Source of the DNA: Protonemura montana
Taxonomy: Eukaryota > Arthropoda > Insecta > Plecoptera > Nemouridae
NCBI GenBank assembly: GCA_947568835.1
Contig: OX387602.1
Coordinates: 11,521,021-11,585,020 of the forward strand
Reading direction: 5' to 3'
Length of the DNA: 64,000 nt
The stretch's first letter is position 1; each line of letters begins with the position of its first letter. A program made the position numbers and the translations under genes. Positions 13,569-26,508 of the stretch are shown one piece after another. The notes under the pieces are model-generated. The model saw only the letters and a program-made list of their open reading frames with translations, made no database searches and had not been told where the DNA came from.

Positions 13569-13581
13569 TAGCTAAACAGTA
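13569..13581. repeat. Target-site duplication, right copy
   Basis: TAGCTAAACAGTA, identical to 13209-13221. Confidence 0.8.
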
Positions 13582-13594
13582 TTCCTCTAAATGA

Positions 13595-13700
13595 CATGCT
13601 GTCGCTAAGATTCGAACCCAGCTCTTTCCACCTTCTTGTGAACCTCAAGCCCGCTCAAATGGTCCAGTATACCCGGCACTCGACCCTAATCCAATGACCC
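13595..13700 (-). mobile_element. Possible tRNA-derived SINE fragment
   Basis: The minus strand carries GGGTTCGAATC, a perfect RNA polymerase III B box, preceded by tRNA-like sequence (GAGCGGGCTTGAGG). It does not fold as an intact tRNA by eye. One copy only in the window. Confidence 0.3.
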
Positions 13701-16700
13701 AAATAAGCTTGGTCGTTGCAGAGAAATGCAGGGACGTGAAACCAAGACGTCCCGGTGCCGGTGCCGATTCCGGTGCCGGGCTAAGCTATTCACGAACCCC
13801 GGCGCTTCCAATCAGGAGAGCGTCACAGGGGCCCGAGCTGGGCGTGTCGGAGGCATCGCGGCGCCACAAGATGCACGACGCCGTTACTGAAGCGTCGTCT
13901 TACGCTTGGTCGTCGATATCGGGGCAGGGGTAGCAGATTAGTTTGCTGTTTTTGGCAATGCTCTGGTCGAATCTATCGAAGTAACGAAATAAAAGAAGTG
14001 TGTGTGGAAATCAAGCTGTTTGAAAATAACAATTCGTGTGTTATTGAAAGATTTTGTTTTCGGAAATGTGGTAGTAATCATTTCCCTGCTGTGATTTCGA
14101 TTGAGACTTTGAATGAATGTAGAAAAGCTTTTCTCTTTGCGTAGCGGGGTGCCCAAAGGTGACAATAGCGTTTTGAAGAAAAAATTACGTTTTTTTGTTA
14201 TTGGAATTTCAAAATTGTTATTTGATACAATTAAAACTGCTTTCAATTCCATTTTCTAGAGAAATGAAATTATATGAAGCCCTTAAACTTTAGAAGAAAC
14301 CAGGCTTTTGAGGATCGAAAAGTAGTATCGAGAAAAAAATATAAACGGTAGCAGGCAATATATGTTACCTGCACAGAGGTCAAATATGAGTTGAACTTCA
14401 TGTTTGCGATTCTGTAATTGCTTCAATTCATAGCAGTATATACTTGTTTAAAAGAAAATGTCACATTAAAAATCATATTTCCATGCAACTACCGAACAAC
14501 AAGATTTAATGTTCCCAGTTGTTGAAAATGTTGTTAGAATGTTATACAAAATACACTTAATTTTTCTCACGATTGAAAGATCTTGTTATGTTAAGTGAAG
14601 TCGCAAGCGAGCAGCTTTCAATGTTTCATTCCATTACTGTGAAAACTTTTTAACGTTTTCAATTAAATTCTTAATCAGTATAACATCAGTTTTAAGTGTT
14701 GTGCACTAAGCAAGTTTAATGGATATTGACTTTAGTTTATTCAGACTCGACTGTTTCAGTTGCGGCCTGTTACGTTTTGATTGCACGTCTTAGATACAAG
14801 ACTACAGGCATTTATAAGAATTAAACTTTGCAATCAAACTGTCGATTTATATATTCCTGGTTTAGTACGCACACCGCTCGGTCATCAAAGCGTAGCTGCT
14901 GAGCTAAAGGTGAGCGATCATTAATGTTTTGTTGCTCGTTTCCCTAGTAAACGTGAACGAAAGAACCTATAGGTGCTATTAAATGTGTTCTAATTAGACT
15001 AATTCGTATTGTACGTAACCTCCTATCGCTTTAACGAAAGAATAAGAAGATAGCAAAACATAATGTTAATAAAAATCGAAGTCAAAGCACATACAGTAGG
15101 CTATATTGCATTTTTAGGGGTGCTAATTATAGTTGGTAACTTTTTTGGATAATGTTTGTCATAAATCGTATGCAATGGTGAACTTTATATTTGCTAACAT
15201 TAACAAATCAAAAAACGTTGATTAGAACAGGGACAAGAACCCTGTATCACTTGATTACCGCTTTACATAAAAAAAAAAAACTATAATTAATTCACTGTCA
15301 ATGTAACGTTTCAATAAAATTCTCGCATTTCATCCATGATTCGCTTAAGTAAAGCGTGATCGCGCGCCCTGCAGGGTACCTAGGGATTATCTGTGCTATT
15401 TGACTTTGAGTGACACCTTTTGACCAGCTAGTTAATTATGATGAGCATTTTTTTACATGGTTTTACATGGTTTACTGTCACTGAAAATATTTGCATAAAC
15501 GCTAGTAACATGTCATGCGGTGTAGGCATCATTGAATTTAATGATGAACGACAAATTGAATTTCTTTGATATGACATAGCTACGTAAATCAATCGGAATA
15601 TATATATTTTTTTATTTTAACTAGTGAAAATTTAAACATATTTGCTTTATCAAACTGATACTAAAATCAAACATCAAGTTTCAGAGCTAGCCAAAGAAAG
15701 AATATCGTTTCCCTCTTCTGCCCTTTCTGATCAAATTACGCCCTCGACTTTGCTATCATTCGCCCCTTTATAATCATCTCGTTATGGCCTCATTCTCATC
15801 ATGCTTCTATGAATTGCAGCCCCTCACACACTCTGTCCCTATTCCCCACCCCCATGGCCCTCTACCCTGACCCACCCCACACACCCATGCACATGACGTT
15901 CGCAAACCGCGTGCTGAAATTCACCGATAACACAGGCGTGTAAGCCATGCCCTGTGTGCCGCCAGCTTAGAGCCACAACGTTAACATGCTATGCTACTGT
16001 GATAACTTCAATTGCTGCAAGATAAACCAAAACACAATACGATGCCCATTGTTATGAGGTGGCCGTTGGTTCCGTGATATCTGGGTGGCTGTATTAAAGA
16101 GGGACTTGGCAAAGGATTATTTTAATGCATTATTGTATGTCATGATGTCATGATGGCAAACAAGGGAATTGAGTTTTAGAGAGGAAAAAATTGTGAATTC
16201 TCGAGGCATCGACGTTATGCAGTGGTGATAATAGTATCAGTAAATTTGCACACTGACCTGTTATAAATAAAACTCTGTGCGAGGCGATAAGAGAAGGTGC
16301 CTCTCATTTTTTTTTGCTGAACGGAAATTTTCTGCTTAGTCTTTGATGACAAACTCGAATGCCGAAACAAAGTTTTAATTATTAGCTTCTTTTTTTTTAA
16401 CACATCGCCAATTTGACAGACAGGGTTTTATTTCGAGAGAGCTCAATCGAGTCAAGATAAAATCTGAATGTCAAATTAGGATACTGTGAAAATATAAAAC
16501 GCTTCCGAGTTTTCCATCCGCGGCGAGGCAAACGCCGACCATTTAGTTGGCAATATTTTATCTGCAAGCGTGCCCGTGGAAAAGCGACAGCGAATAATTG
16601 GGCCTCGTGGCACAAGGCACAAATTAATGCTGATTTAATAATGTATCCCCTTGGCAATTTGCGGGCGGGAAATATCGCTAGCAACACACAGGATGGCTGG

Positions 16701-17245
16701 ATCCGTCACTAAAACTTTGAGAATTATTTGTGTGACGTGAACGATAGATATGTTACGTTCTGCATTATTCAATGGGAAAATAGCGTAGCCCGTCATGTAG
16801 ACTGGTAACATGTCAATTTTCAATATATTTTGAGTCTATTTTAAATATCCTCTTTTTTTCAATACATACATAACATTGCTGGAATCGTTAATGAAAAACT
16901 TGGAACATTTTGAAGTGGCTCGCGACATGCCATTGCCATGAAAGTTATTGTACCTGTATACATGGCTACCTATAACACTCAAATAACTATTGGAATATGA
17001 CCGAGTTTCGAGTAAACATACGAAGTAAAACACATACTTTTATAGTTCCAAGTTTTAATTAGTTTACTAAACTCATTCAGGTTCGAAAAGTTTGCCATTT
17101 TGAACCAAATCGCATGTTTAAATGCTTACTACCATTCCTTTTCCAACACACTGAGGAAATTGAATGCAATGCTAGTTATTGATGGATAATCACAAACTGT
17201 ACATGCGATTAAAATAATGAAGATTTGAAATAGATTGATTGATTA
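13701..17245. other. Intergenic; one GC-rich patch
   Basis: Bases 13735-13935 are GC-rich with GGTGCCG repeats and open frames on both strands. The rest is AT-rich with nothing recognised. Confidence 0.5.
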
Positions 17246-17604
17246 GTGAGGTTTAACGACGCACTGTGAAACTAATCTAATGGCGTTGCTGAATGTATGG
17301 ATAATGCTGGAAATAATTATGAACTTACCTAGACTAAAAGGGAGGAGGAGAATCTGGGTGCCGGCACTTAGCCTTCTACTGTTAGAACGCACCAAGGGCA
17401 CCATCGACAACGAAAGCAGCAAGATTTCTCCACAAATCCATGCAATCGAAGGGTGAAACGCAAAGCGAATGCAGTTAATGTTCCATCATTCCAACGTCTT
17501 GTTAATAAATGGTCACCCATCCATTACCTGACCTAGTGCAGTGAAGCTAAACTTCGGTGATCTCACGAGAACCGATGTTCGAACCCGCAAAACCGTTGTT
17601 CGGT
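17246..17604 (-). mobile_element. 5S-rRNA-derived SINE, full length
   Basis: On the minus strand the head reads ACATCGGTTCTCGTGAGATC, then ACCGAAGTTTAGC, then GGATGGGTGACCA. These match the order and spacing of arthropod 5S rRNA, including the internal promoter region. A body follows with TGCCGGCAC and ends GCGTCGTTAAAC, both shared with the copies at 29.8 and 31.7 kb. This is the structure of SINE3-type elements. Confidence 0.8.
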
Positions 17605-18879
17605 AGGATTGTTAAAACAACTAGTACCTATGCACTCACTAGATACCCGCGTGTGCAGATCCAAGTATCAAAATCTAATTGATCAAAGTTATTTTGATAG
17701 CAAAGCTGACTAAACTTGACGTAGCACTCGGCTTCACGAGTCTATACTGCGTGCCCATACATTATAATATTATTCAATCATGTTGTTTGCGACGCGCTAA
17801 ATAGCGATACAATTTCATCCTGCCAGGACGGGGTGTCTAACCTAATTGAAACATAAACTAGAACTTTGTCACTTCTATCTCAAGCCGTGTGTATTCCAAG
17901 GATTCTTAATCGAGTTATCCTTTTTGACTCGTCTTTCTAGCTTGTCAGCAAGGTAAACATCTGATGATATTGTGTACCTTGTAGTTTACATACTAACGAT
18001 TCAATCGCGAAATGTGTAACGAGTAAGATAGCACAGACTTTGGAAACTCTAGGGCATTGTAATAGAGACTCTAGGACATCGCTTCTTTAAAATCAGTAAC
18101 TAATTGACTACGCATTTTTTTAAATATTCATATACTCAAACATTTTACAAAAATAATTTGTACTTCTCCATGCGAAAGGACCACAAAGCCGGCAGAGGAA
18201 CATCGGTGATGATAAGTAACATTAAATAACACTAAGGTCCGATGTTTTTTAACTTTATAATGTCAGAAGTGTGAATTCTGACAAAACATTGAGACCGGCT
18301 TACTTGCCATTCTAATCAAAATCAATCAGATTCAAATGTAAACAGATTAATTCAAAATATTTTATCGATACACACAAGATGTAACTGCATGCATATGTTG
18401 CTTAAAGCATGTTTGTGTGTTTTTATCTTGTCTACCTCATTGCGTGTGCTGATGATTAGCATTGATGCATGCAATGTATTGCAATGTATTGTAAGTGCAT
18501 CAATACGTGGTGCTCCATTTCACACCAGTGAACTACACTGACTAATCGCGTTCGCTGCGGTCAGTTTATGGTTTCCCTGAGTAAGGTGTTTGTCAGTACT
18601 CACAAGAGACGTCCACGCAGTAATGTGTGTCACATTCCTGTGTTTGGGCTTCGCATCAGAAGATTTCAGGTAGAAATTTGGGGGATAACCCAGAAGGGTA
18701 ATAAAATTGAAGTTCAAATAGGATAACATCGCTTTTGATTGGTATATTAGCATTTTTTAAGAGTAACCTTCAGGAATGTAAATAGCTTCTCATAAGCCCC
18801 AGTGATAGAATTTCAATTAACATTAAAGGTAATATCAATTAATTATGACCAATCTATAATGAACCATACAGATTTGATA

Positions 18880-19101
18880 GCATATTTTTAGACATGAGAC
18901 TAAAAACCATAAAATATGGAACCAGTTTGAGAAAACAACTAAATGCCATTGATATGCCACTGTATCTACTTTAACCAATTTTAATTAACCTACACCTGTA
19001 ACAACCTTTAACAACCTGTATGTACCATGACTTATTCTTATAACAAATATTGTATTGTTCAACAAGAATAAATATATTTATTATTATTATTATTATTATA
19101 A
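18880..19101 (+). mobile_element. Retroelement 3' end with TTA-repeat tail
   Basis: A region with GACATGAGACTAAAAACCAT, closely matching the tail of the 13.2-kb insertion, then a polyadenylation-like GAATAAATATATTTA and a (TTA)n tail at about 19077-19099. It looks like a truncated non-LTR or Penelope-like 3' end. Confidence 0.5.
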
Positions 19102-19520
19102 CTAGGTCTTCGCGAACGCAATTTCAGTTGCGTTGTAGATGAGAGGATTGTTTTATTTCCATTTTCTTAGTTTTTTTTTTGGATTAGGGTTCCCCTTCGT
19201 GCTAATTTGGTACTTTCAGTTCACCAATTTTTTTTTGAACGCATTTTTTAGTAAAAATTTTGATAAAACATTTTGTAAACCTTGATTTAGAACAAAACAA
19301 TCGAGCCGATTAATTTAAAAATCGCAGCAGATAATAAATTCAGAAATGTTTAAGATTTCTTGTAAATTTCACCCAAACCAGTCAAACTGTTCGACAAACA
19401 AACACACATAAAAAAACACTCCGGAATTTTTTCAGGGTAGTCAAATATGCTTTGCTCGCTACGCTCGTCCAAGAGCCCCTCAAATTTAATCACGTGCTCT
19501 TTTTATTCCACTTATTGGCA
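19102..19520 (-). mobile_element. Helitron-like element, 3' end copy 1
   Basis: Read on the minus strand, it ends in a hairpin AACGCAA-CTGAAA-TTGCGTT, then CGCGAAGACCTAG before a T. A hairpin close to a CTRR terminus next to T is the Helitron 3' signature. The same end occurs at 30.2 kb. The outer (5') limit is approximate. Confidence 0.55.
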
Positions 19521-20348
19521 CGACAGTTTCTAGACGAACGCCGTGAGATTTTCCATCACAACACCTACGTCAATTGTTTATTTTTCAATAATTATTTTTA
19601 GTTCAAAAGTCAAAAAATAAATGTATTATATGCTTAAAACCAAAACTGGGTTTCCACCACTTACGCTACGTTAATTGATTGAACAATTGCATAAATACAC
19701 TGTTCACCCCAAAGGCAAGCTTTTGTGGAAGTGTGTATGTACTGCAAATGTTTATTTAATTTGTTTTGGCTGATTTTATCCGGAAAAGCCGGTCAGAGTT
19801 ATATAGAAGTGCCAAAACTAAAAAAATCACATAACTGTCCATAAATATTTTTGCTAAAACGATGGGTCAATTCCAAAACAATGAAGCACATATTTTGCGT
19901 TGTCAATAGATCATAATTTTAAATGGTTCCATTTCCAAAAAAATTGCACGGTATTCCGGTTTCAAATCATATTCCTATAAGCCATATATTTTAATTCCAG
20001 GCCTTCTAAAAGAGCAAGTGGTCCCATTTAGCTGAAAGCGTATACGCAATGGCAACCCGGCGCCCAGTGTGTAAGGGTGCCAAACATATTTGGACGGTCG
20101 GGAAGGGGGTGAGGGGGAGTCTTCTTCAAGACCCGGTGGACAGTTTTATTTCTTACATAACATAAAACGCGACTGCCAAATGTTACACTTGAATCCATAC
20201 ACGAGAGCGGATTGTTCGGCCGGCGCGGAGGGGCCCCAAAAGCAAAACTAAAGGGGAAACAAGGGAGGTGTTTTATTTCGGTTCCAGGGGAGCAATGCAG
20301 TTCTCGGTCAGAGGGCTGCGGCTTTAAACCTGAAAGGGATCCAATAAT

Positions 20349-20362
20349 CCCCCCCCCCCCCC
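20349..20362. repeat. Poly-C tract of 14
   Basis: Uninterrupted run of C in a C-rich stretch. Confidence 0.9.
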
Positions 20363-21799
20363 ACCCTCACACATGAACCTCACCCCCAATAACGAGGGCG
20401 AATACGAAATGAAGCTAATCCACGCAACGCTATTCGGTAGTGTTGCGATTTTGATACACCAATACGTACGAGCACGTGGTCAAGACAATTTAATATTTTG
20501 TTTGATTTAGTGGAGGATTAAGTTGTCCTTTCGCTTAAGAGAAGCGTTCAACGTTTTCTATGTTTGTAGTCAATCATCTAAATGATTAAATAATGTCAGT
20601 AAATCATTTCCAGTCACAGGCGGCAAGGAAATTTGAAATACATCTTGAAAACGGTTTTTTTTTTGCAAGCAAACTGAGACCATGTGAGATATCGTCTTTC
20701 TCTCTGAAGTTTTGTTATCCAGTTCAAATTTAAAATTTGATTTGTCTGTTCTACAGATGACTCAAAATTCAGTCAGCAATCTAGGTCTTGAAGACGTGTT
20801 GATTTTTTTTCTGATAACCTTTTATTGAAAGGATAACATTAAAAAAAAATTAGTACATGACACTGATCTGTTTGCATTGCGAGGACATGGTTGTTTTTGT
20901 GCTCGCGTTTGCTCTTGGCAAGGCTAGCATGGCAAGGACGCAATCACGGACCGCAACCTCGGGTAGCGGAGACAAATGAACCCCCTAATACGACATGACT
21001 GAAATGGTGACCGTAGACATTATTTATCGTGTTACGACGCTAGTGGGGAACACACAATGCGATACACCCCAACCTGACTCGTGCCAGCTAGCATAGAGTG
21101 CCTAGCAGCTTCCTTATAGAGAATTAATCTTCTTCGAGGAATTCGTCTTTAGCATCATGCAATGCGCTCTCCTTTGAATGCTTGTTCAAAAGGGGACGCA
21201 CACAGGCAAATTTGATGAAATAATGGATTTGAAATTGTAACCCAACCGCGTACTGGTGTGAAATACACACATGCACACCCGTCACACAAACAAGACGGTA
21301 CACTAGCGTACAAAAAAAAAAAAAACCAAAGCATTTTCCGTAAGTTTCTTGACATATTCCTGTTCATATTGAGTTCAGGAATATGTTTTGAGAAATTTCG
21401 AAAAATCTCGTCGAGTTTTGATTCTTGATTAAGTTGATGTTACGAAACGTTGAAAAAAATAGTTATGACTTTGATTAGTATTCCAATCTTAGGGCTAGTC
21501 GTGGAATAGTTCTTTTGAAACTATTGCTATGGATTGGAAAAAGTAGACAGTAAATTCTAAAAAAAATTAAAGTAGGTAGGTAATAGTTTTCCGCATCCAC
21601 CTGAATCGAGCAATTCCACTAATGGTGTGGAGATGTATTGCAAAGGTACATGGAATGATAGTCACCATGAATTAGATTGTTTCCCGGTTCCAGCTTTTTT
21701 CATTGTTTATGAGGGAGCTTTGATTTTAGTTGCTACCCATTTAGAAGTAATTTGATGCCATATAGCAGGCCTTTTGCTTGGCAGTACATACAAAATCCA

Positions 21800-21855
21800 T
21801 GTAGGGTTAGTGCCGCAGGGCTCGTTGTCAAAACAGAATGTCGTTGAACCGCACA
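21800..21855 (+). mobile_element. 5S-SINE tail fragment
   Basis: AGTGCCGCAGGGC and GTTGTCAAAACAG followed by a GTCGTTGAAC end match the 3' tail of the copy at 30.1 kb. Head and body are absent. Confidence 0.6.
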
Positions 21856-22836
21856 AATCCATCAAATAGGGTTGTTCTTCATTTCTGCATCCCTTAGTTT
21901 AAGGGAGTTCTTGTTTTCAAGCGTCTACCTAGATACAAGAACTCAAGGAAATGGGTTGCTAAAAATGGAATTCAAACTAGAGATCATAACTATCTCACCA
22001 AACTCTCTCAACAACTCTCCCAGCAAAAATAATGTGTACAGAGAACGTACTTAAAGTTATAATAATTATAGTTTATAGACATTGTCATAAAATCATGTGG
22101 TTTGAGTGAACATGCTAAACTGAGTTTTACTGTACTACAAATCTCGTTGATCAAAGAATGTCGCACAGACTGTGGTCGTTTAAACATGACAGGTGTGTAA
22201 ACATTGCGTGTAACTTTATCCATCTTCAAAGTACGACGACACTCACATACACAAAATTCGTACTCATTTATATTTGGGCTGCGAATTATATTAACGCCCT
22301 GCTAGCCTGAAAATTATTTCGTTGTCCGTGGTATCCTTATCGTAGGTTTAACTGAAATCACCTCAAAACCCGCCCAACTTATCTTCAATTATTTGAATTC
22401 TCGCACTTGCCGCAAAAAAAAAAGTATTCTGAACAAAGAAAAATTGTACAACACATACGCATAATACTTTGGAGTTTTTTAAGTTTGGAGTAATTTGAAA
22501 GAAAATTTTTTGATGCATATGAATACCTTAGATGTAATTGTGATTAATATCGATTGAAATGAAAGATGCGTTCAAGGCTTTGAGATATTGTGTAGAGAAA
22601 CTGATTATTTATATTGGAATTTACAAATCAAATCCACAATAAATCAAATAAAGCGTGCGAGCACGCGAAGATTCCATTCCAATTGGTCTGGCACGCGATG
22701 TAGGACTAGGGAGAGCCCTGCTCGCCTCCATGCAAGGGTCCAGATCCAAGGGCAGCTCAGTAGGATCGGGTAGGGGATCAATTTGGAGCCACGAAATAAA
22801 CCGTTGCAAAGCAGACTTCAAGTCGAATCAGATTCT

Positions 22837-22842
22837 TTTATT
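22837..22842 (-). terminator. Candidate polyadenylation signal of the 484-aa gene
   Basis: AATAAA on the minus strand, about 290 bases past the TAG. Confidence 0.45.
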
Positions 22843-23130
22843 TTTTAACATGATTGAACGCGATCAACTAATGTGACCAACCATATCAACAAAAAGATAA
22901 AAGAGTGTCCAGGAAAATTATTTACACGAAATTATGTAACACCTTTGATTAGCCAGAATCAGTAGATAATAATAATATGTAAACATATTCATTCCATCAA
23001 ACTCGTAGCATGATTACAAACATGATAAAATGTGTGATATTATCGTTCACTAAGAAATACAGCAAACCTATTCTTGTAAGCATACAATTAAAAGCGCCTT
23101 CTCTAAGAAACATGATTGATGACTTCTGTG

Positions 23131-24515
23131 CTAATCATCAGAATCGTCATCATCTACTTTGAAATATGCAGGAGCCGGAGCAAGCTTGATCTCATCGCTA
23201 TCATTCATATCAGCTGCATTTTTATCAGCCTGGAAAACATTGACCTCAAGCTTATCCCCGGAAACCTCTTTAGAACCTTCATATACGGACACATGTAATG
23301 TTTCTTCATCAACAGAAGTATCTCGACCTTGATCGCTAGTGGTCACTGGATAAACATTCACTTCGTGGTTCTTACCATGGCTCTGATAGCCATTAAAAAG
23401 CTGTTGCGGTCCCACAGGCCATGTGGGATAGAACGGTTTACTCGAAGGCAGCCATGTTTGAACAGGTGTGTTCTGCGTGTATGGGAGATTCGAAGGAGGC
23501 TGGTAGTAAACGGGTGGGGTCAAGAAGTTGAACGGGCCTGCTTTTGAATTGTAATGTGTTGCCATTGGAACCGGGGAGTCCAAGTACTGTGACTGGAAGA
23601 GGGCACTGAGAGGGACGTAAGAGATTCCTTGCGACCAAATTATTGAGGGAGGGGATCTGTAGGAATAGGCACCTACTGTTCCCGACTGATGACTGATTAC
23701 TGGTGGTGGAGTCCAGGTGTGCTTGGCCGGAGTTGCAGCCGGTTTCTCAGGTTCAGAGAGAATATTAACGTCAGCATGGGGATTATTGGAATAGTTGTGA
23801 CTGGTGATGACAATTGGAGGCTTATCAGGGTATTCTATTACAGCTTCCCAGGACATTTCAGGTGGTTCAACTTTTGGGATTTTCACGATTGGGTTAAAAG
23901 GAATTGGATCGTTTTGTATGTTGTTGTTCCAGTTGTTGTTGTCGGGAGAGTAGGGATATTGAGGAGTGAAGAAGGGGTTGACAGGTGGGTAAGAGTGGTT
24001 ATCGTAGAACGTCGGATAAGAAAACTGATGTGGATTATTGTAATAGCTGGGTTGAAATTGGTAAGGGTTGTATGCCGGCTGCGGATAAGGTAGTAATTGC
24101 GGCATTATTTCTGGTGCCACTGCTCCTTGTCTTTGCGACGCCACTTTTGTGACAGGATTCGATGAGATTCTTCTACGAGACAATACCTCCCTCACACGGT
24201 CACTAGCAGGCGAATCGTTCAAAATTTGTGAATGAACTGTCTCGCTCTTCACGGTGGTCTTAGGTTTATTCTTGGATTTTCGCGATCTGTGCTTCTTAAC
24301 CGGCGACGTTTTCGACAATTTCTTGGCGGACTTGGGAGCGCCGACTGAATCCGTTGACACCAGGGGGTACTTTTGCGCCCCATGTGGGCTCACTCTCGCA
24401 GCATGGTCTAGCTTGGCCTGCTCCGCGGAGTCAGCGTGAGCGCTAGAATTCAGCAGACGAATGACGTCGCTGTATTCGTCTTTGGGCAAGTCGTCGGCGG
24501 CGCCATCAAGGGTTG
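23131..24515 (-). CDS. Main exon of the 484-aa secreted protein
   Basis: Begins after CTTTAG with phase-1 completion of the split Ser codon and stays open for 460 codons plus the stop. This is far longer than chance for this AT-rich DNA. Confidence 0.9.
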
Positions 24516-25509
24516 CTAAAGACAATTATATGAATCAGAGAGGAGGGAGGCGTTGGCAAGAAAACTCTATTTGATTAAGTGATGTAAGTATAAATAGGTA
24601 AGTTCTATAAGATGTGATTCTTCTTACGTGCATACGCTTGCAATGCGCGTTTTTTTTTTATTATTTTGAACACTACGGCCGTCTCAAAAATTGATGCCCA
24701 AACGGGGACACGAACCCCGATCTCCACCTATCGCAGACGTTACTGAAACCCATTGAGCTACTTAAACACATACTTTAAGAGAAGATTTTAGTGTATTGTA
24801 TGAGAATGACGGATCTCCAAGGAGTAGAACCATGAGTCTGTGAGTGCTCACAGTCACTCTGATTCTAGAGACGCTATACTACGTCACAACCATTTAATCT
24901 CGGGTAACTCAAATTTGACCTATATAAGAAATAAGTAAATGAGTAAATAAATAAGTAAGTAAATTAAAAAAAAAAAAAAAATAACTACCAAACAAAGTTT
25001 AGAGTCATAAATTATTTTGAATTATAAAAAAATGTGACGGTAAGTTTTAGGTAGCAACTAATATATCGCCAAACGTGTTCCTTTTCTATTTCCTCCGAAC
25101 AAATTTGCTACTGTATGGTTACCAAAAACGTGATTGCTAGCGGTGAAATGAAGGCAAACGGTGTGTCCAGTTAAATAATAACTGCTAATTCAGTAAGAAC
25201 AGGAACACCCAGACGGTGGCAGTGTTCATAATAATAAAATACCCCGTGCATTGCAAGCGTTTGCAATTTAAATCATATTTCAAACAAGGAATACCCCTCT
25301 TTGATTAGAACACTAGAGCTGAATTTCTACTTTAAAAAAATATAAGCAAGTCGCCTATGCGTAAGATTGACACGCGCTCTCGGTTTTCTAGAATGTGTGG
25401 AATATCGTGTAATGTATTACAAAATGAGTGGTCACTTACACGTTGGGAATCCTCCACAGCTGCTGGCGATTATGAAGATCGCCAGCACAAGGCGCAAAAT
25501 AGTCCACAT
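23131..25509 (-). CDS. Secreted Tyr/Pro/Asn-rich protein, 484 aa (two exons)
   Basis: Exon 1 (25440-25509) encodes a signal peptide (MWTILRLVLAIFIIAS) ending GFPT. It has a GTAAGT donor in phase 1. Exon 2 (23131-24515) has a TTTAG acceptor and runs 1,385 nt to TAG. The mature protein has a short acidic region, then a basic segment (residues ~85-115, KKHRSRKSKNKPK), then a long region rich in Tyr, Pro, Asn and Gln (for example NPYQFQPSYYNNPHQF), and an acidic end (VDDDDSDD). I see no folded domain and only one Cys, which is in the signal peptide. It is probably disordered and extracellular. I do not recognise the family. The next gene upstream has the same build and signal-exon ending. Most of the intron is a dispersed tRNA-like repeat. 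Confidence 0.85.
24660..25285 (-). mobile_element. tRNA-like dispersed repeat, copy 1 (interrupted)
   Basis: Minus strand: CAAACGCTTGCAATGC, GGGGTATTTTATTATTA, later GGTTGTGACGTAGTATAGCG, GGTTCTACTCCTTGGAGATC, and near the 3' end AAGTAGCTCAATGGG (A box) and GGGGTTCGTGTCCCCG (B box). The same blocks in the same order occur at 63.0-63.3 kb. About 270 bp of extra A/T-tract DNA interrupts this copy. It fills most of the intron of the 484-aa secreted-protein gene. Confidence 0.75.
25440..25509 (-). CDS. Signal-peptide exon of the 484-aa secreted protein
   Basis: 70 nt, from ATG to a GTAAGT donor in phase 1. The start context is AGAACATGT. The ATG is the only one that gives a basic start, a hydrophobic core and a small-residue cleavage region (IIASSCGG). 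Confidence 0.85.
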
Positions 25510-26363
25510 GTTCTCTCAACGAAAGGCGTAACAGAAAGGTTGTATTTCGACAGACGCGCGATTAGAGGTTAGCTAATTCAACAAACCTCGCCCGGTTCAG
25601 ATTACGAATAAGGGAAGATACCGACAAGTGTTCATGTGACACACAAAAACTAGCAAGATAAACAGAAGACTATAAGAAATGATCTAATATCTTATCTCTA
25701 ATAAATTGTGGTCTACCTATTCTTGTGTTTTATTATCAATGATCACACGCTCACAAAATAATGTATTGCCAATAAAAAAATTAAATCATCTCAGTCGGAT
25801 GTTGCAAAAGATTGAGGATTTTTTGATTATTTGATTTATTCTCAAAATTGCTTATTGTTTTAAAGTTTTCTTTCGTTATTTTTTAAAAGCAGTATACTTT
25901 TCTGAGAATCGTAAATTTAGGATGCTTGGCAAACATGACCCTTGATATTGAATACCTACAGCACGCAATAAAGGTAGCATATGGTGTTTATTTAAGATTA
26001 TTATTATTGATATTGTTGAAAGATTGATCCCGGCAATAAATAATCTGTCAAAGTGTGTTGGATGAGAAGAGTGGGGAAAGGAAAGGAGAGAATTAACTAG
26101 CATAGCGCAAGAGATGATGGTTCAATATTTGTGACACACGATTTCCTGTGACCTCGTGGTGGGATTGTCATTTAAGTACACATAAGTTCAAGGCACAAGC
26201 TGTCTATCTTAATTGGATTGCTAGATGGCACATCTAGCTGCGATAATTGTAAGGAAGTCCAGAATTTCGGTGCAAACAATATAATTGGAAACAATTACTG
26301 TGCAAAAACGAGAAATTTATCGGAAAGAAAATGCATTTAACAATGTTTAACAAGTTAATACGG

Positions 26364-26369
26364 TTTATT
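26364..26369 (-). terminator. Candidate polyadenylation signal of the 327-aa gene
   Basis: AATAAA on the minus strand, about 140 bases past the TAG. Confidence 0.5.
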
Positions 26370-26508
26370 GTTTCCAAAATCCTCTTTTTCTAACATGATT
26401 TTCATGTATTCCCGAAGGAGTTGTGACATTTCTGAACCAATAGGCATGCGCACTATTTTTCTAAAATTGATCTGATGATAAAAATGTCTTGGAAACATTC
26501 TACACCTT

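Larger units (their letters stand above)
19521..22836. other. Intergenic, nothing recognised beyond a SINE fragment
   Basis: AT-rich. A 66-codon minus-strand open frame at 22621-22821 reads protein-like but has no splice or start support. Confidence 0.5.
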
